From Caryophanales bacterium UBA4855 (GTDB lineage: Bacteria; Bacillota_I; Bacilli_A; RFN20; CAG-826), in contig DHEH01000008.1 in the NCBI GenBank assembly GCA_002399785.1, positions 1 through 53,031 on the forward strand: DNA of 53,031 nt, given 5' to 3'. Made by a program: the position numbers and the translations under genes. The notes below the pieces were generated by a model. The model was not told the origin of the DNA and made no database searches. It saw nothing but the letters and a program-made list of their open reading frames with translations. Below are positions 27,216-36,167 of this stretch, one piece after another. Each line of letters begins with the position of its first letter. The stretch's first letter is position 1.

Positions 27216-27591
27216 TGTTTTTCTCCTTAATTAACTCTAATAGACGTTTTGCAACATTTTTACTCGTCCCGTGAAGAATCTCGCCTTGTCCGTTGTGCTC
27301 ATGAATAAAAGTTAAAATTTCTAAACTGGCAGCCAAAGAATTGTTATTTTGTGTGCTTAAAATGTAATAAGGTTGTTTTATATTGTTAAATTCCCTTAAA
27401 AAAGCGTTTTCACTTCCTCCTGAAGCCACAAAAATAAGTGATACTTTAGTTTCATTTAAATGGTTTGCATCAACCATATTAAATGTAATATTTGCCTCTG
27501 TTTCGATAGAATGGAGAAAACTCATTGCTTCATCCATCTTTCTATTTTGTTCAGAAATCAAACTTTTTATGCACCAAATATTTATTTCCAT
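27208..27591 (-). CDS. FucI/AraA-fold protein, N-terminal part
   Basis: A 127-residue Rossmann-like domain: IFVASGGSENAFLREF, then NNNSLAASLEILTFIHEHNGQGEILHG. This is the arrangement found at the N-terminus of fucose-isomerase-like proteins of about 400 residues; this ORF and the next together sum to 400. The downstream ORF is in the +1 frame relative to this one. TATATT at 27598-27603 ends six bases before the ATG with no Shine-Dalgarno, so it is probably leaderless. Either a natural two-subunit version or a recent frameshift. Confidence 0.65.
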   Translation of the reverse strand: MEINIWCIKSLISEQNRKMDEAMSFLHSIETEANITFNMVDANHLNETKVSLIFVASGGSENAFLREFNNIKQPYYILSTQNNNSLAASLEILTFIHEHNGQGEILHGTSKNVAKRLLELIKEKNNG

Positions 27592-27690
27592 AATTTAAAT
27601 ATAACATTAAAATGAGGAAAAGTTTTATTAAATTAGCATTAAAATGAAACATTTTTTTAAAAAAGTTGTATATCTCTATCTCTCTTTTGC

Positions 27691-27696
27691 TAGAAT
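27691..27696 (+). promoter_or_regulatory. Probable -10 of the nucleoside transporter operon
   Basis: TAGAAT lies 16 bases before the riboswitch P1 stem, with TTGTAT about 19 bases further upstream as a possible -35. Confidence 0.45.
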
Positions 27697-27712
27697 ATTC
27701 ATAGTAATTAAA

Positions 27713-27787
27713 TTACTAGGTATATGTTGTGTAAGACGGTCACAATCTTTCTAGCTCCGGGCCATGTAACTGGAGACTATCTAATAA
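27713..27787 (+). promoter_or_regulatory. Guanine-class purine riboswitch
   Basis: P1 pairs 27713-27722 (TTACTAGGTA) with 27778-27787 (TATCTAATAA), nine of ten positions. P2 is GTTGTG/CACAAT with a nine-base loop containing the conserved GGT. J2/3 reads CTTTCTAG against the consensus TTTCTAC. P3 is CTCC/GGAG. J3/1 is AC before the P1 3' strand, so the specificity base (position 74) is C, which selects guanine rather than adenine. It leads the BMP-type nucleoside importer, a known target of this class. The P2 loop is not the commonest type, so a variant ligand such as 2'-deoxyguanosine is conceivable. Confidence 0.82.
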
Positions 27788-27865
27788 TTTTTGTAAAATT
27801 TTTATAAATTTACAAAAAACGGAAGACAATATACCTTATTTTTCTTTGTATAGGAGGACAAAATT

Positions 27866-29002
27866 ATGAAGAAAAAAATGTTGATGGTTGGTGCTTTATT
27901 AAGCGTTGCTGCTATCGTTACTTCTTGTGGTGGAAGAACAGTTAATGACAATTTAATTTATCTTATTACCGATGTTGGTAATATTGATGATAAGTCATTT
28001 AACCAATCTGCTTGGGAAGGTGTTCAAGAGTTTGGAAAAACCAATGAAAAACAATACAAGTACTTAAGACCAACTGAAGACAGTACAAATGCTCGTGTTG
28101 AGCAAATTGAAACTGCTTATAAAGCTGGTGCTAAAGTTGTTGTTATGCCTGGTTTCTTATTTGCTGAAGCTGCCTATATCGAGCAAGAAGCTTGCCCAGA
28201 TATGAACTTTATTTTCATTGACGGAACTCCTGCTAAAGGCGAAGATAGCAAAACTGCAGCCAATACTACTTGCTTATTCTATAACGAAATTCAAGCTGGT
28301 TGGTTAGCTGGTTATTTCACTGCTAAAGAATATGACACAGGAAAGGCAACTGATACTGTTAAATTAGGGTTCTTTGGTGGAGTTGGTGTTGGCGCTGTTA
28401 TTAGATACGGATTAGGTTTCTGTGCTGGTATTCAACACTACACCGAGGTTACTACTACTTCTAGTAAATTCGCTGTCAACTATAATTACAGCGGTTCATT
28501 CGTTGCTAAACCAGAATTTGTTACCACTATTGAAGGTTGGTACACTGATGGGGTTGAATGTGTTTTCTCTTGTGGCGGAAGTATTTACACTTCAGTCTTA
28601 CAAGCTGCTAAAAATAAAAATAAAAAGTTAATTGGAGTCGATTCAGATCAAGGATTAGCCCTTGAAGAGGCCGATAAACCATATATGTTAACTTCTGCTA
28701 TGAAAGGTGTCAAAGCCTCTACTGAATTAGCTCTTAAAGCTATGTATGATAATAAAGGTACATTACCAGCTGATTATTCTGGTAAATCAGTTACTTATAG
28801 TGCAAAGAACGATGGCGTCTCATTAGGTGGTGCTGAATCTTGGAAATTTTCCAAATCAACACATGCTGAATACGAAACATTATTCACTTCAGTTAAAACA
28901 GCTGATGCTGCTGGAAACACTGATTCTTTATATGTAGTTGACCAAGCAAAAGATCCTGATAAACAAGGATTTACAAACGTTACAGTTAATTATATTAAAT
29001 AG
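27866..29002 (+). CDS. BMP-family nucleoside-binding lipoprotein
   Basis: Substrate-binding subunit of a nucleoside ABC importer. The 378-residue precursor has a lipoprotein signal peptide (MKKKMLMVGALLSVAAIVTSCGG, lipobox VTSC). Then LITDVGNIDDKSFNQSAWEG, the hallmark N-lobe of BmpA/Med proteins, VVVMPGFLF, FIFIDGTP, LGFFGGVGVGAVIRYGLGF and CGGSIYTSVLQAA follow. AGGAGG lies eight bases before the ATG. It is placed behind the guanine riboswitch, so it should be controlled by purine level. A terminator-like hairpin follows, so this gene is probably expressed above the rest of the operon. Confidence 0.93.
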   Translation: MKKKMLMVGALLSVAAIVTSCGGRTVNDNLIYLITDVGNIDDKSFNQSAWEGVQEFGKTNEKQYKYLRPTEDSTNARVEQIETAYKAGAKVVVMPGFLFAEAAYIEQEACPDMNFIFIDGTPAKGEDSKTAANTTCLFYNEIQAGWLAGYFTAKEYDTGKATDTVKLGFFGGVGVGAVIRYGLGFCAGIQHYTEVTTTSSKFAVNYNYSGSFVAKPEFVTTIEGWYTDGVECVFSCGGSIYTSVLQAAKNKNKKLIGVDSDQGLALEEADKPYMLTSAMKGVKASTELALKAMYDNKGTLPADYSGKSVTYSAKNDGVSLGGAESWKFSKSTHAEYETLFTSVKTADAAGNTDSLYVVDQAKDPDKQGFTNVTVNYIK

Positions 29003-29010
29003 TTTTTTAA

Positions 29011-29040
29011 AGGGGGCCTTTTAAGGTCCCCTATTCTTTT
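29011..29040 (+). terminator. Attenuating hairpin between BMP and ATPase genes
   Basis: A stem AGGGGGCCTT/AAGGTCCCCT is followed by ATTCTTTT. It lies inside the operon and would lower expression of the membrane components relative to the binding protein. Confidence 0.7.
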
Positions 29041-29055
29041 ATAGGAAGGTACATA

Positions 29056-30651
29056 ATGAGTAATAATATAATTTCATTAAACCATATCACAAAACGTTTT
29101 CCTGGAATTATCGCTAATGACGATGTTTCTATCGAATTAAGACAAGGAGAGATTCACGCTTTACTTGGAGAAAACGGAGCTGGTAAATCAACTTTAATGT
29201 CAGTTCTTTTTGGACTTTACGAACCTGATGAAGGCAGTATTGAATATAAAGACAAACTTATTAAAATTAAAAACCCAAACGATGCAAATCATTACGGAAT
29301 AGGAATGGTTCATCAACATTTTATGCTTGTTGATGTCTTTACTGGTTTGCAAAATATTATATTAGGTTATGAAACTACAAACAAAATTGGTTGGTTAAAA
29401 CTTAAAGAATGTAGAGAAAATGTCTTGGCTCTTGAAAAAAAATACGGATTAAATGTCGATATCAATAAAAAAGTAATTGATATGACAGTCGGGGAACAAC
29501 AAAGAGTCGAAATTCTTAAAATGCTTTATAGAAAATCTGAAGTTTTAATTTTTGACGAACCAACTGCTGTTTTAACACCAAACGAAATAATTGATTTGAT
29601 GAATACAATTAAGAATCTAAAAGCTGAAGGTAAAACCGTTTTCTTCATTTCTCATAAATTAGATGAAATTAAAATGATTTCCGATAGAGTTACAATTCTT
29701 AAAAAAGGAAAATGCGTTGGAACTTTTGTAACAAAAGATCTATCTAATGCCAAGATGGCTGAATTGATGGTTGGTAGAAAAGTAGATTTCACTCTTGAAA
29801 AAAATTCAGTTGTCCCAGGAGAAGAAGTTTTAAAAGTCTCTCATTTATATGTCCAAAATGACGTTACTAAAAAAATGGCTGTAAAAGATGTTAGTTTTGA
29901 TGTTAGAAAAGGTGAAATTGTCTCAATTCTTGGAATTGATGGCAACGGACAAGACGAATTAGTTTTCGGCATTACAGGATTAGCAAAAACATGTCATGGC
30001 GAAGTGTTTTTAAATGGTGAAAATATAACAAAATTATCAATAAATAAGAGAAACTTAAAAGGCATATCTCATATTCCTGCAGATCGCCATAAATACGGAT
30101 TGGTTCTTGATTACAATATGATGTATAACATGGTCCTAGAAAGATATAAAGAACCCCAATTTTCAAAAGCTGGGTTTTTAAGGAAGAAAAACATTCAATC
30201 TTATTGCGATACATTGATTGATCGTTACGACATTCGTTCATCTCAAGGTTCATCAACCATAATTCGTTCTATGAGTGGTGGCAATCAACAAAAAGTTATT
30301 GTTGCTAGAGAAATAGAAAGAGATAAAGATTTGCTGATTGCCGTTCAACCTACAAGAGGTTTGGATGTTGGTGCAATCGAAAATATACATAAAGAAATAC
30401 TTAAACAAAGAGATAACAATAAAGCTATTCTTTTACTTTCACTAGAATTAGATGAAGTTTTTAATTTGGCTGATCGAATTTTAATCATTCATGAAGGTGA
30501 AATCGTCGGTTTCTTTGATCCTAAAACTGCTAAATACGAAGAAATTAGTTTATATATGTCTGGTGGTAAACGAGATACAGAACCATCACTTTCACTTAAA
30601 GAATTTAAGAAGAAAGAATTAGAAGAAAAAAATTCTGAGGTAAAGAAATAA
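29056..30651 (+). CDS. Nucleoside ABC transporter ATP-binding protein (two ABC domains)
   Basis: Cytoplasmic ATPase of the RbsA/NupO type, 531 residues. Domain 1 (residues 5-240) has Walker A GENGAGKST, signature VGEQQRVEI and Walker B LIFDEPTAVLTP. Domain 2 (about 255-510) has the degenerate Walker A GIDGNGQDE typical of this family, with signature MSGGNQQKVIVAREI and VQPTRGLDVGA. It therefore likely hydrolyses ATP at one site. It follows the binding protein and overlaps the first permease's ATG by one base. AGGAAGG precedes its ATG. Confidence 0.95.
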   Translation: MSNNIISLNHITKRFPGIIANDDVSIELRQGEIHALLGENGAGKSTLMSVLFGLYEPDEGSIEYKDKLIKIKNPNDANHYGIGMVHQHFMLVDVFTGLQNIILGYETTNKIGWLKLKECRENVLALEKKYGLNVDINKKVIDMTVGEQQRVEILKMLYRKSEVLIFDEPTAVLTPNEIIDLMNTIKNLKAEGKTVFFISHKLDEIKMISDRVTILKKGKCVGTFVTKDLSNAKMAELMVGRKVDFTLEKNSVVPGEEVLKVSHLYVQNDVTKKMAVKDVSFDVRKGEIVSILGIDGNGQDELVFGITGLAKTCHGEVFLNGENITKLSINKRNLKGISHIPADRHKYGLVLDYNMMYNMVLERYKEPQFSKAGFLRKKNIQSYCDTLIDRYDIRSSQGSSTIIRSMSGGNQQKVIVAREIERDKDLLIAVQPTRGLDVGAIENIHKEILKQRDNNKAILLLSLELDEVFNLADRILIIHEGEIVGFFDPKTAKYEEISLYMSGGKRDTEPSLSLKEFKKKELEEKNSEVKK

Positions 30652-32612
30652 TGAAATCGTTTTTTGTAAAAACAGACAATTTCTTGAGAAACTGTTTTAA
30701 AAAGTCATCAATTTCTCCATTATTAGCCAGTGTTATTAGCGCTCTTATTGGTTTACTTTTCGGTTTTATCCTTCTTTTAATATTCAATCCATCTAATGCA
30801 TTTAATGGATTTGGTTTATTATTAACAAGCGGATTCCAAAACTTTCCAAAATTATTATATGGTTCATCTATATTATTACTAAATGGATTAGCAATTTCTG
30901 TCGCATATAAGTGTGGTTTATTTAATATCGGCTGTAGTGGCCAATTTACAATCGGCGCTTTATTTGCCCTAATGTTTGCTCACGGATTAGATGCTCCATG
31001 GTATGTTTGTTTATTTATGGCTATTATTGGTGGCGCTTTAATGGGTGGAATTGTTGGATTATTAAAAGCTTATTTCAATGTTAATGAAGTTATAAGTTCG
31101 ATTATGCTTAATTATATTGGTTTATTTATTACAAATTTAATTTTTACCAATATGTTCGATTTAAAAGCAACAAATTCGATGGGCTCCACTATTTCTTTAG
31201 GAACGTATCATGAAGGAAGCATCATTCCCCATCTTGATACTAGAGGTTATTTGTCTTTGTCTATTGTGATTGCCTTTGTAGTTGCAATAATTGTTTTTAT
31301 TGTCTTAAACAAAACAAATTTAGGATACGAACTAAAAGGCGTTGGATTCAATCGTGATGCCACAAGATGTGCTGGTATTAGCAAAAATAAAAACATTGTT
31401 CTAGCAATGGTTATTTCTGGAGCAATTGCCGGTTTAGCTGGCGGATGCCAATACCTTAGCGGAATTTTCCAATACAAAGTTGTTGATAATGTATTAGCTG
31501 ATGGTTTTAATGGTATATCAGTAGCATTTCTTGCCAACACAAATCCTCTTGGTTGTATCTTAAGTGCATTGTTCATTTACTCCGTTACGATGGCGCAAGC
31601 AACACTTCAGGTTTACGACTATTCAACTGAAATTGTCACAATAATTATCGGTTCAGTTATTTACCTTAGTGCTTTTTCATTAATTATTTTAAAGATTTTA
31701 ACAAACAGAAACTATAGGACCGGAATTATAACTTCACAACAAGATAAAAAATATAAAGTCTATCTAAAGTTTAAAGGAAGGTATAAATTCAATACTAATA
31801 ACTATATAGATGAAGCCTTAAGTGGATGCACATATGATCTATCTACAAAATCAGGTGAAAAATCAGCTTTATTAGATTTAAAACGTATCAACAATGACAA
31901 AGCTGAAATAATAAATAGAGACGCTGACGACAGTTTAAATTATCTTAATTCCTTCAAAGAAACAATTTTAAGTGAAGGAAAAATTATTGTAATAGGCGAT
32001 AGATTATATTTGCCTAAAGAAGATCAAGCTCTCTACAATAATATGACTTTTGATAATGAAGATATTAAAACCAAAAAACTTGATTCGTTTATAAAATCGA
32101 CAAAAATCGCAGTAAAAAAATATTCTAAAAATAATATCAATTCAATTAAGAGTGAATATAAAAAATCGCAAGAACTCGATTCGTTCTACGAAACTAGCAA
32201 GATAATGTTCATTAATACTACATATCATGCTGATGCTGATGCCATATTAGATAAGAGAGATAGAGAAGTTGAAGCCGTAGAATTTAATAGAGAAAAGAGC
32301 AATCTTTATATATCCAGTATATTAAGCAAAGTTAAAAAAGAAGGGGCCTTTACGGTGGATATTAATAAAATATATCTTCCAGATGAAGAAAAAAATTCTT
32401 TAACTAAAACAACCTTTACTACTGAAGACATAAAATCTAAAACAATAAAAACGTTTATGTCCAACATTATTAAATCTACTAACAATTACGCAAAAAACCT
32501 AAAAGCAGAAATGAAAAATAACAGTAAAGAACAAGTTGATTCGATAACAAAGGACTACAAACATAATCTTTCTGAATCACTTCAAAAATTAGAGAGAGGG
32601 GAGGCATTATAA
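30651..32612 (+). CDS. Nucleoside ABC permease with a duplicated C-terminal extension
   Basis: Residues 1-350 are an ordinary BPD-transp-2 nucleoside permease: about nine hydrophobic spans, INEVISSIMLNYIGLF-like loop and the FNRDATRCAGIS cytoplasmic loop. Such proteins usually end near residue 360. This one continues to 653 with a soluble, Lys/Asp-rich region, which holds two related units of about 85-90 residues. Unit 1 contains EGKIIVIGDRLYLPKED (from residue 442) and unit 2 EGAFTVDINKIYLPDEE (from about 563). Each is followed by T-x-ED-IK(T/S)K and a helical KSTxxxxKxY stretch. The next permease starts two bases after its stop. The extension should be cytoplasmic and is not of a family I recognise. 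Confidence 0.92.
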   Translation: MKSFFVKTDNFLRNCFKKSSISPLLASVISALIGLLFGFILLLIFNPSNAFNGFGLLLTSGFQNFPKLLYGSSILLLNGLAISVAYKCGLFNIGCSGQFTIGALFALMFAHGLDAPWYVCLFMAIIGGALMGGIVGLLKAYFNVNEVISSIMLNYIGLFITNLIFTNMFDLKATNSMGSTISLGTYHEGSIIPHLDTRGYLSLSIVIAFVVAIIVFIVLNKTNLGYELKGVGFNRDATRCAGISKNKNIVLAMVISGAIAGLAGGCQYLSGIFQYKVVDNVLADGFNGISVAFLANTNPLGCILSALFIYSVTMAQATLQVYDYSTEIVTIIIGSVIYLSAFSLIILKILTNRNYRTGIITSQQDKKYKVYLKFKGRYKFNTNNYIDEALSGCTYDLSTKSGEKSALLDLKRINNDKAEIINRDADDSLNYLNSFKETILSEGKIIVIGDRLYLPKEDQALYNNMTFDNEDIKTKKLDSFIKSTKIAVKKYSKNNINSIKSEYKKSQELDSFYETSKIMFINTTYHADADAILDKRDREVEAVEFNREKSNLYISSILSKVKKEGAFTVDINKIYLPDEEKNSLTKTTFTTEDIKSKTIKTFMSNIIKSTNNYAKNLKAEMKNNSKEQVDSITKDYKHNLSESLQKLERGEAL

Positions 32613-32613
32613 T

Positions 32614-33624
32614 ATGGATGTATTATCAAGTTTAAATAGCATCGTTGTTTTAGCACTTCCATTATTAATAGTTGCGTTAGCAGGTGTCTTTTCCGAAAGA
32701 AGCGGTATTATTAATATTGCTCTTGAAGGTATCATGTGTGTTGGAGCAACAACAGGATTCTTGGCACTTTATGGCTTCAACAAATTATCTTTCCCATACG
32801 AAGGTTTATGGCAAGCTCAACTATGTGTATTACTTAGTCTTATAATCGCAATGGCGGTTTCTGGATTATATGCATTATTGTTAGCTTTTGCAGCCATAAA
32901 ACTAAAAGCAAATCAAACTATTATTGGTACTGCTTTAAATATTCTTCCTCCAGCAATCGGTTTTTGTATTTGTTGGTCTCTTATTGTTGTTAACGGAACC
33001 CCATCAACAACTATTAATTTACCAACATGGGCTCAAATTACTCCTGAATCTTTAGGTGTTATTGATACTACCAATTGGGCTGTTGAATTATTTTTACAAC
33101 ATTTATTCTTAACTACCCCTATTATTATGATTGTATTTGTAGTGATGACGCTCTTCTTATACAAAACAAAGATCGGTTTACGTTTAAGATCGTGTGGTGA
33201 AAACCCTCAAGCGGCCGATAGTGTCGGTATCAACGTTAATAAAATGAGGTATCTAGGTACATTTATTTCCGGATTATTAGGTGGACTTGGTGGTATGCAA
33301 TACGCAATGTTTAGTGGATCAAGTTATCTTCCTGAAAGCGGAGTTGCAGGATATGGTTTCTTAGCCTTAGCCTTAATGATATTCGGCAACCGGAAGCCAA
33401 TCAGAATTCTTATCGTTTCACTATTCTTCTCAACTTTTATATTCTTGTCTTCTCAACAAATTTTATTACAATCATGGTTCCCAACGATATCCAATTTAAA
33501 TGGTTATTCTTATATCTTCAAGATGATGCCATACCTTTTAACCTTAATTGTTTTAATATTTACCAGCAAAAAGAGCCAAGCTCCGAAAGCAGAAGGCATA
33601 CCGTACGACAAAGCTACGAGGTAA
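32614..33624 (+). CDS. Nucleoside ABC permease, second subunit
   Basis: A 336-residue permease of the NupQ/YufQ type with eight to nine spans. Family marks are SERSGIINIALEGIMCVGA near residue 30, KTKIGLRLRSCGENPQAADSVGIN and GYGFLALALMIFGNRKP. It forms the heterodimeric channel with the preceding permease. GGGGAGG lies in front of the ATG. It is the last gene of the riboswitch-led operon and ends before a strong hairpin terminator. Confidence 0.94.
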   Translation: MDVLSSLNSIVVLALPLLIVALAGVFSERSGIINIALEGIMCVGATTGFLALYGFNKLSFPYEGLWQAQLCVLLSLIIAMAVSGLYALLLAFAAIKLKANQTIIGTALNILPPAIGFCICWSLIVVNGTPSTTINLPTWAQITPESLGVIDTTNWAVELFLQHLFLTTPIIMIVFVVMTLFLYKTKIGLRLRSCGENPQAADSVGINVNKMRYLGTFISGLLGGLGGMQYAMFSGSSYLPESGVAGYGFLALALMIFGNRKPIRILIVSLFFSTFIFLSSQQILLQSWFPTISNLNGYSYIFKMMPYLLTLIVLIFTSKKSQAPKAEGIPYDKATR

Positions 33625-33646
33625 GAATTAATTTTATATTTACATT

Positions 33647-33672
33647 AAAAAGGCAGTAATAACTGCCTTTTT
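33647..33672. terminator. Terminator of nucleoside importer operon
   Basis: An 11-bp stem AAAAAGGCAGT/ACTGCCTTTTT with a 4-base loop. Symmetric A and T runs make it usable in both directions, also serving the converging ADP-ribosylglycohydrolase gene. Confidence 0.9.
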
Positions 33673-33686
33673 AATTTTTAATTCTT

Positions 33687-34487
33687 TTATTTCACAAAAG
33701 TTTTATAAAATAATGAAACAAGTTTATAAATTCTTGCATCAATAATTCCGACATTTAATAAATTTTCAAAAGTATCATCAATAAATTTTCTGTCAGATTT
33801 GTAAAAAGCCTCGCAAATCCCCCCTAAAATAGCTGCATAAGTATCACTATCGCCACCATAAGAAATTACTTTTCTAACAGAATCTTCATATGAAGTACCT
33901 TGAGAGAAAGCATAGAAAACTTTTGGCATAGTAATTTGACAAGAGACTCCAAATTGCTTAACTAATAAACAAGAATCGTCATAAAGATATCCATAATCTT
34001 TGTTTATCTGATTTAAAATGAACTCTTTAGATTCCCCATGTCGAGCATAGAAAATTGCATCTACAGTAGCTAAAGCACCCTTAATTCCTTCTGGATGATC
34101 ATGTGTAACTGCAGTAACTTCTTTAGCAATTTTCCTACATTCACCAAGATACTCTGAAAAATATGCACAAGCTCCAACACGCATGGCCGAGCCATTACCA
34201 TATGAATTATAAGGCTCAACATTATCAAAATGAACCCAAGAATTATAATGATGTCCATAACCTCTATGAGGATAATTAATTGTGAAAATTTTTAAATATT
34301 CAACAAATGTTCCGGCAATTTTATTAAAATGAATGTCTAATAGATACTTCATGACAGCAACCGTTAAAACTGTGTCATCTGTAAATCTACAATCCCGTTC
34401 ATCTATAAAATTTTTAAAATGCTCATCACTTATATTATGAAACTCGTATTTACTTCCTGAAACATCTCCAATTATTGTGCCCTTCAT
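33687..34487 (-). CDS. ADP-ribosylglycohydrolase family protein
   Basis: Predicted to remove ADP-ribose from proteins or small molecules. The 266-residue protein has GTIIGDVSGSKYEF at the N-terminus, then the metal-binding FTDDTVLTVAVMKYL, which are the two metal-coordinating motifs of the DraG/ARH fold. The third is GGDSDTYAAILGGI near residue 228. The family folds into an all-helical di-Mg site. The ATG overlaps the last base of the ROK kinase gene, so the two form an operon. A macro-domain gene, also ADP-ribose-related, is 3 kb further on. Confidence 0.88.
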   Translation of the reverse strand: MKGTIIGDVSGSKYEFHNISDEHFKNFIDERDCRFTDDTVLTVAVMKYLLDIHFNKIAGTFVEYLKIFTINYPHRGYGHHYNSWVHFDNVEPYNSYGNGSAMRVGACAYFSEYLGECRKIAKEVTAVTHDHPEGIKGALATVDAIFYARHGESKEFILNQINKDYGYLYDDSCLLVKQFGVSCQITMPKVFYAFSQGTSYEDSVRKVISYGGDSDTYAAILGGICEAFYKSDRKFIDDTFENLLNVGIIDARIYKLVSLFYKTFVK

Positions 34488-35452
34488 TAATTTCCTTCTC
34501 TTTCCATAGCTAAAGCTGCAGCACCAACTATTCCGGCATCATTTTTTAATGATGCACACTCAATTATTACTTTTGGCGTGCCTTTATATCCATAATTTCT
34601 ACTTGCACAATAAGCAGTTACTTTATCAATCAAATAAGAACCTTGATTGGAAACTCCACCACCTAACAAAATTATTTCTGGTCTAAAAATATTGCAATAA
34701 TTTAAAACACCTTCGCCAAGATACTTAATATATTTATCAACAACAAAATTTGCACTCATATCGCCTTTTTTGGCACATTCAAACGAAGTTAAACCATCTA
34801 CATTTTCGATATCACCTTTAGCGAAATCCCACATTAAAGATTGTTTGTTATTTAACATTTCTTCCTTAGTATATTTTAATAAAGCAGAAGCACTTGCATA
34901 ACGTTCAAAGCAGCCTTTTCGACCGCAGCTGCACGAAATTCCGTCAACAACAATTGTAGCATGACCAAGTTCAGCTCCTTTTCCTTCGTTTCCTTCATAT
35001 AATTTTCCATCAAGAATTAAACCACCGCCAATTCCAGTACCTAAAGTTAATAAAATAACATTCTTAAACCCTTTAGCAGCTCCAAATTTTGCTTCACCTA
35101 AACAAGCAACATTTGCATCATTTGATAAATAAACTGGTAAATGTAAATCCTTTAAATATTCAGCTAAAGGAACATTCTCCATATATAAATTTGTAGCAAA
35201 ATCAATTGTTCCTTTTTCGGTATTTACAACACCAGGAATTCCAAAGCCAATGGCCTTTACCGAGGTTTTTAATGATTTAGCATTCTCTAATAAATCAAGT
35301 ATAAGATTTTTGATATCTTTTAGAAAAGTACCCATACCTAACTTTGCATCGGTCTTTTTTGTAGACTTATATAGTATTTTCCCATCAAAAGTCACTATTC
35401 CGCCCTTAATAGACATGCCACCAACATCGACACCAATATATGATTTTTCCAT
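34487..35452 (-). CDS. ROK-family glucokinase
   Basis: Sugar kinase of 321 residues, probably ATP-dependent glucokinase. SYIGVDVGGMSIKGGIV is the phosphate-1 motif, GFGIPGVV and LTLGTGIGGGLILDGKL are the ROK signature, and the zinc cluster reads CSCGRKGCFERYAS. The ATG at 35452 has AAGGAGG at good spacing; an in-frame upstream reading adds 37 unlikely residues. The ADP-ribosylglycohydrolase gene begins at its stop. Glucose versus N-acetylmannosamine specificity cannot be settled from sequence. Confidence 0.9.
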   Translation of the reverse strand: MEKSYIGVDVGGMSIKGGIVTFDGKILYKSTKKTDAKLGMGTFLKDIKNLILDLLENAKSLKTSVKAIGFGIPGVVNTEKGTIDFATNLYMENVPLAEYLKDLHLPVYLSNDANVACLGEAKFGAAKGFKNVILLTLGTGIGGGLILDGKLYEGNEGKGAELGHATIVVDGISCSCGRKGCFERYASASALLKYTKEEMLNNKQSLMWDFAKGDIENVDGLTSFECAKKGDMSANFVVDKYIKYLGEGVLNYCNIFRPEIILLGGGVSNQGSYLIDKVTAYCASRNYGYKGTPKVIIECASLKNDAGIVGAAALAMEREGN

Positions 35453-35576
35453 ATAAAACCTCCTTGCTTTAAAATTATAAGATATGAAATTGCAAAAAAC
35501 AAATTTCTCCGTATAAATCGCTAAAACTTTCATATTTCTTAATGAAAAGTAGAAACTAATCATTTAATATATAAAT

Positions 35577-36119
35577 ATGATTATTTTATGTGGAGCGAGT
35601 GCTAGTGGAAAATCTGAAATATGCAAAAGTCTTTGTTATAATTTTGGATATGTTAAATTTGTAACTACCACTACAAGAGCTAAACGCGTAGGTGAGCTTG
35701 ATGGTGTTGATTATAACTTCATATCTCTTGAGGAGTTTGAAAACAAAATTAATAATAACGAATTTATTGAATATGTTTGTTATAACGATAACTATTATGG
35801 TACTGAAAAGAAATCAATTGGTGATAATGTTGTTCTAATCATTGAGCCAAATGGTTTAAGAAAATTCATGCAACTAAACGATCCTCGCATTATTTCTTTT
35901 TTCTTGATTTGTGATGAAAACGTAAGAAAACAAAGAATGATAAATCGCTTAGATAAAAAAGCCGACATTGAAAAAAGAATTAAAAATGATCGCATTAATT
36001 TCTTAATTCCTGAAGATACTAAATTAGATTTCTTAATTAACACTAGTGAAGACTCGACGTTAACTTACGCACAAAATATAAATGAATTATACAAAAATAA
36101 ACTCAATTCATTAAAATAA
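35577..36119 (+). CDS. Guanylate-kinase-like P-loop protein
   Basis: A 180-residue protein with P-loop CGASASGKSE at residues 4-13 and the guanylate-kinase segments TTTTRAKRVGELDGVDYNF and FENKINNNEFIEY; the DNYYGT part of the GMP site is also present. The C-terminal half is more divergent than housekeeping Gmk, so it may be a second copy or a specialised kinase. A TAATAT hexamer ends six bases before the ATG and there is no Shine-Dalgarno. Divergent from the ROK gene; ends at a strong hairpin. Confidence 0.78.
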   Translation: MIILCGASASGKSEICKSLCYNFGYVKFVTTTTRAKRVGELDGVDYNFISLEEFENKINNNEFIEYVCYNDNYYGTEKKSIGDNVVLIIEPNGLRKFMQLNDPRIISFFLICDENVRKQRMINRLDKKADIEKRIKNDRINFLIPEDTKLDFLINTSEDSTLTYAQNINELYKNKLNSLK

Positions 36120-36125
36120 CAACAA

Positions 36126-36151
36126 AAAAAGGCCAATCATTTGGCCTTTTT
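36126..36151. terminator. Bidirectional terminator
   Basis: An 11-bp stem AAAAAGGCCAA/TTGGCCTTTTT with loop TCAT lies between the converging guanylate-kinase-like and alcohol dehydrogenase genes. Confidence 0.9.
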
Positions 36152-36167
36152 AAGTAATTTAAATTAA

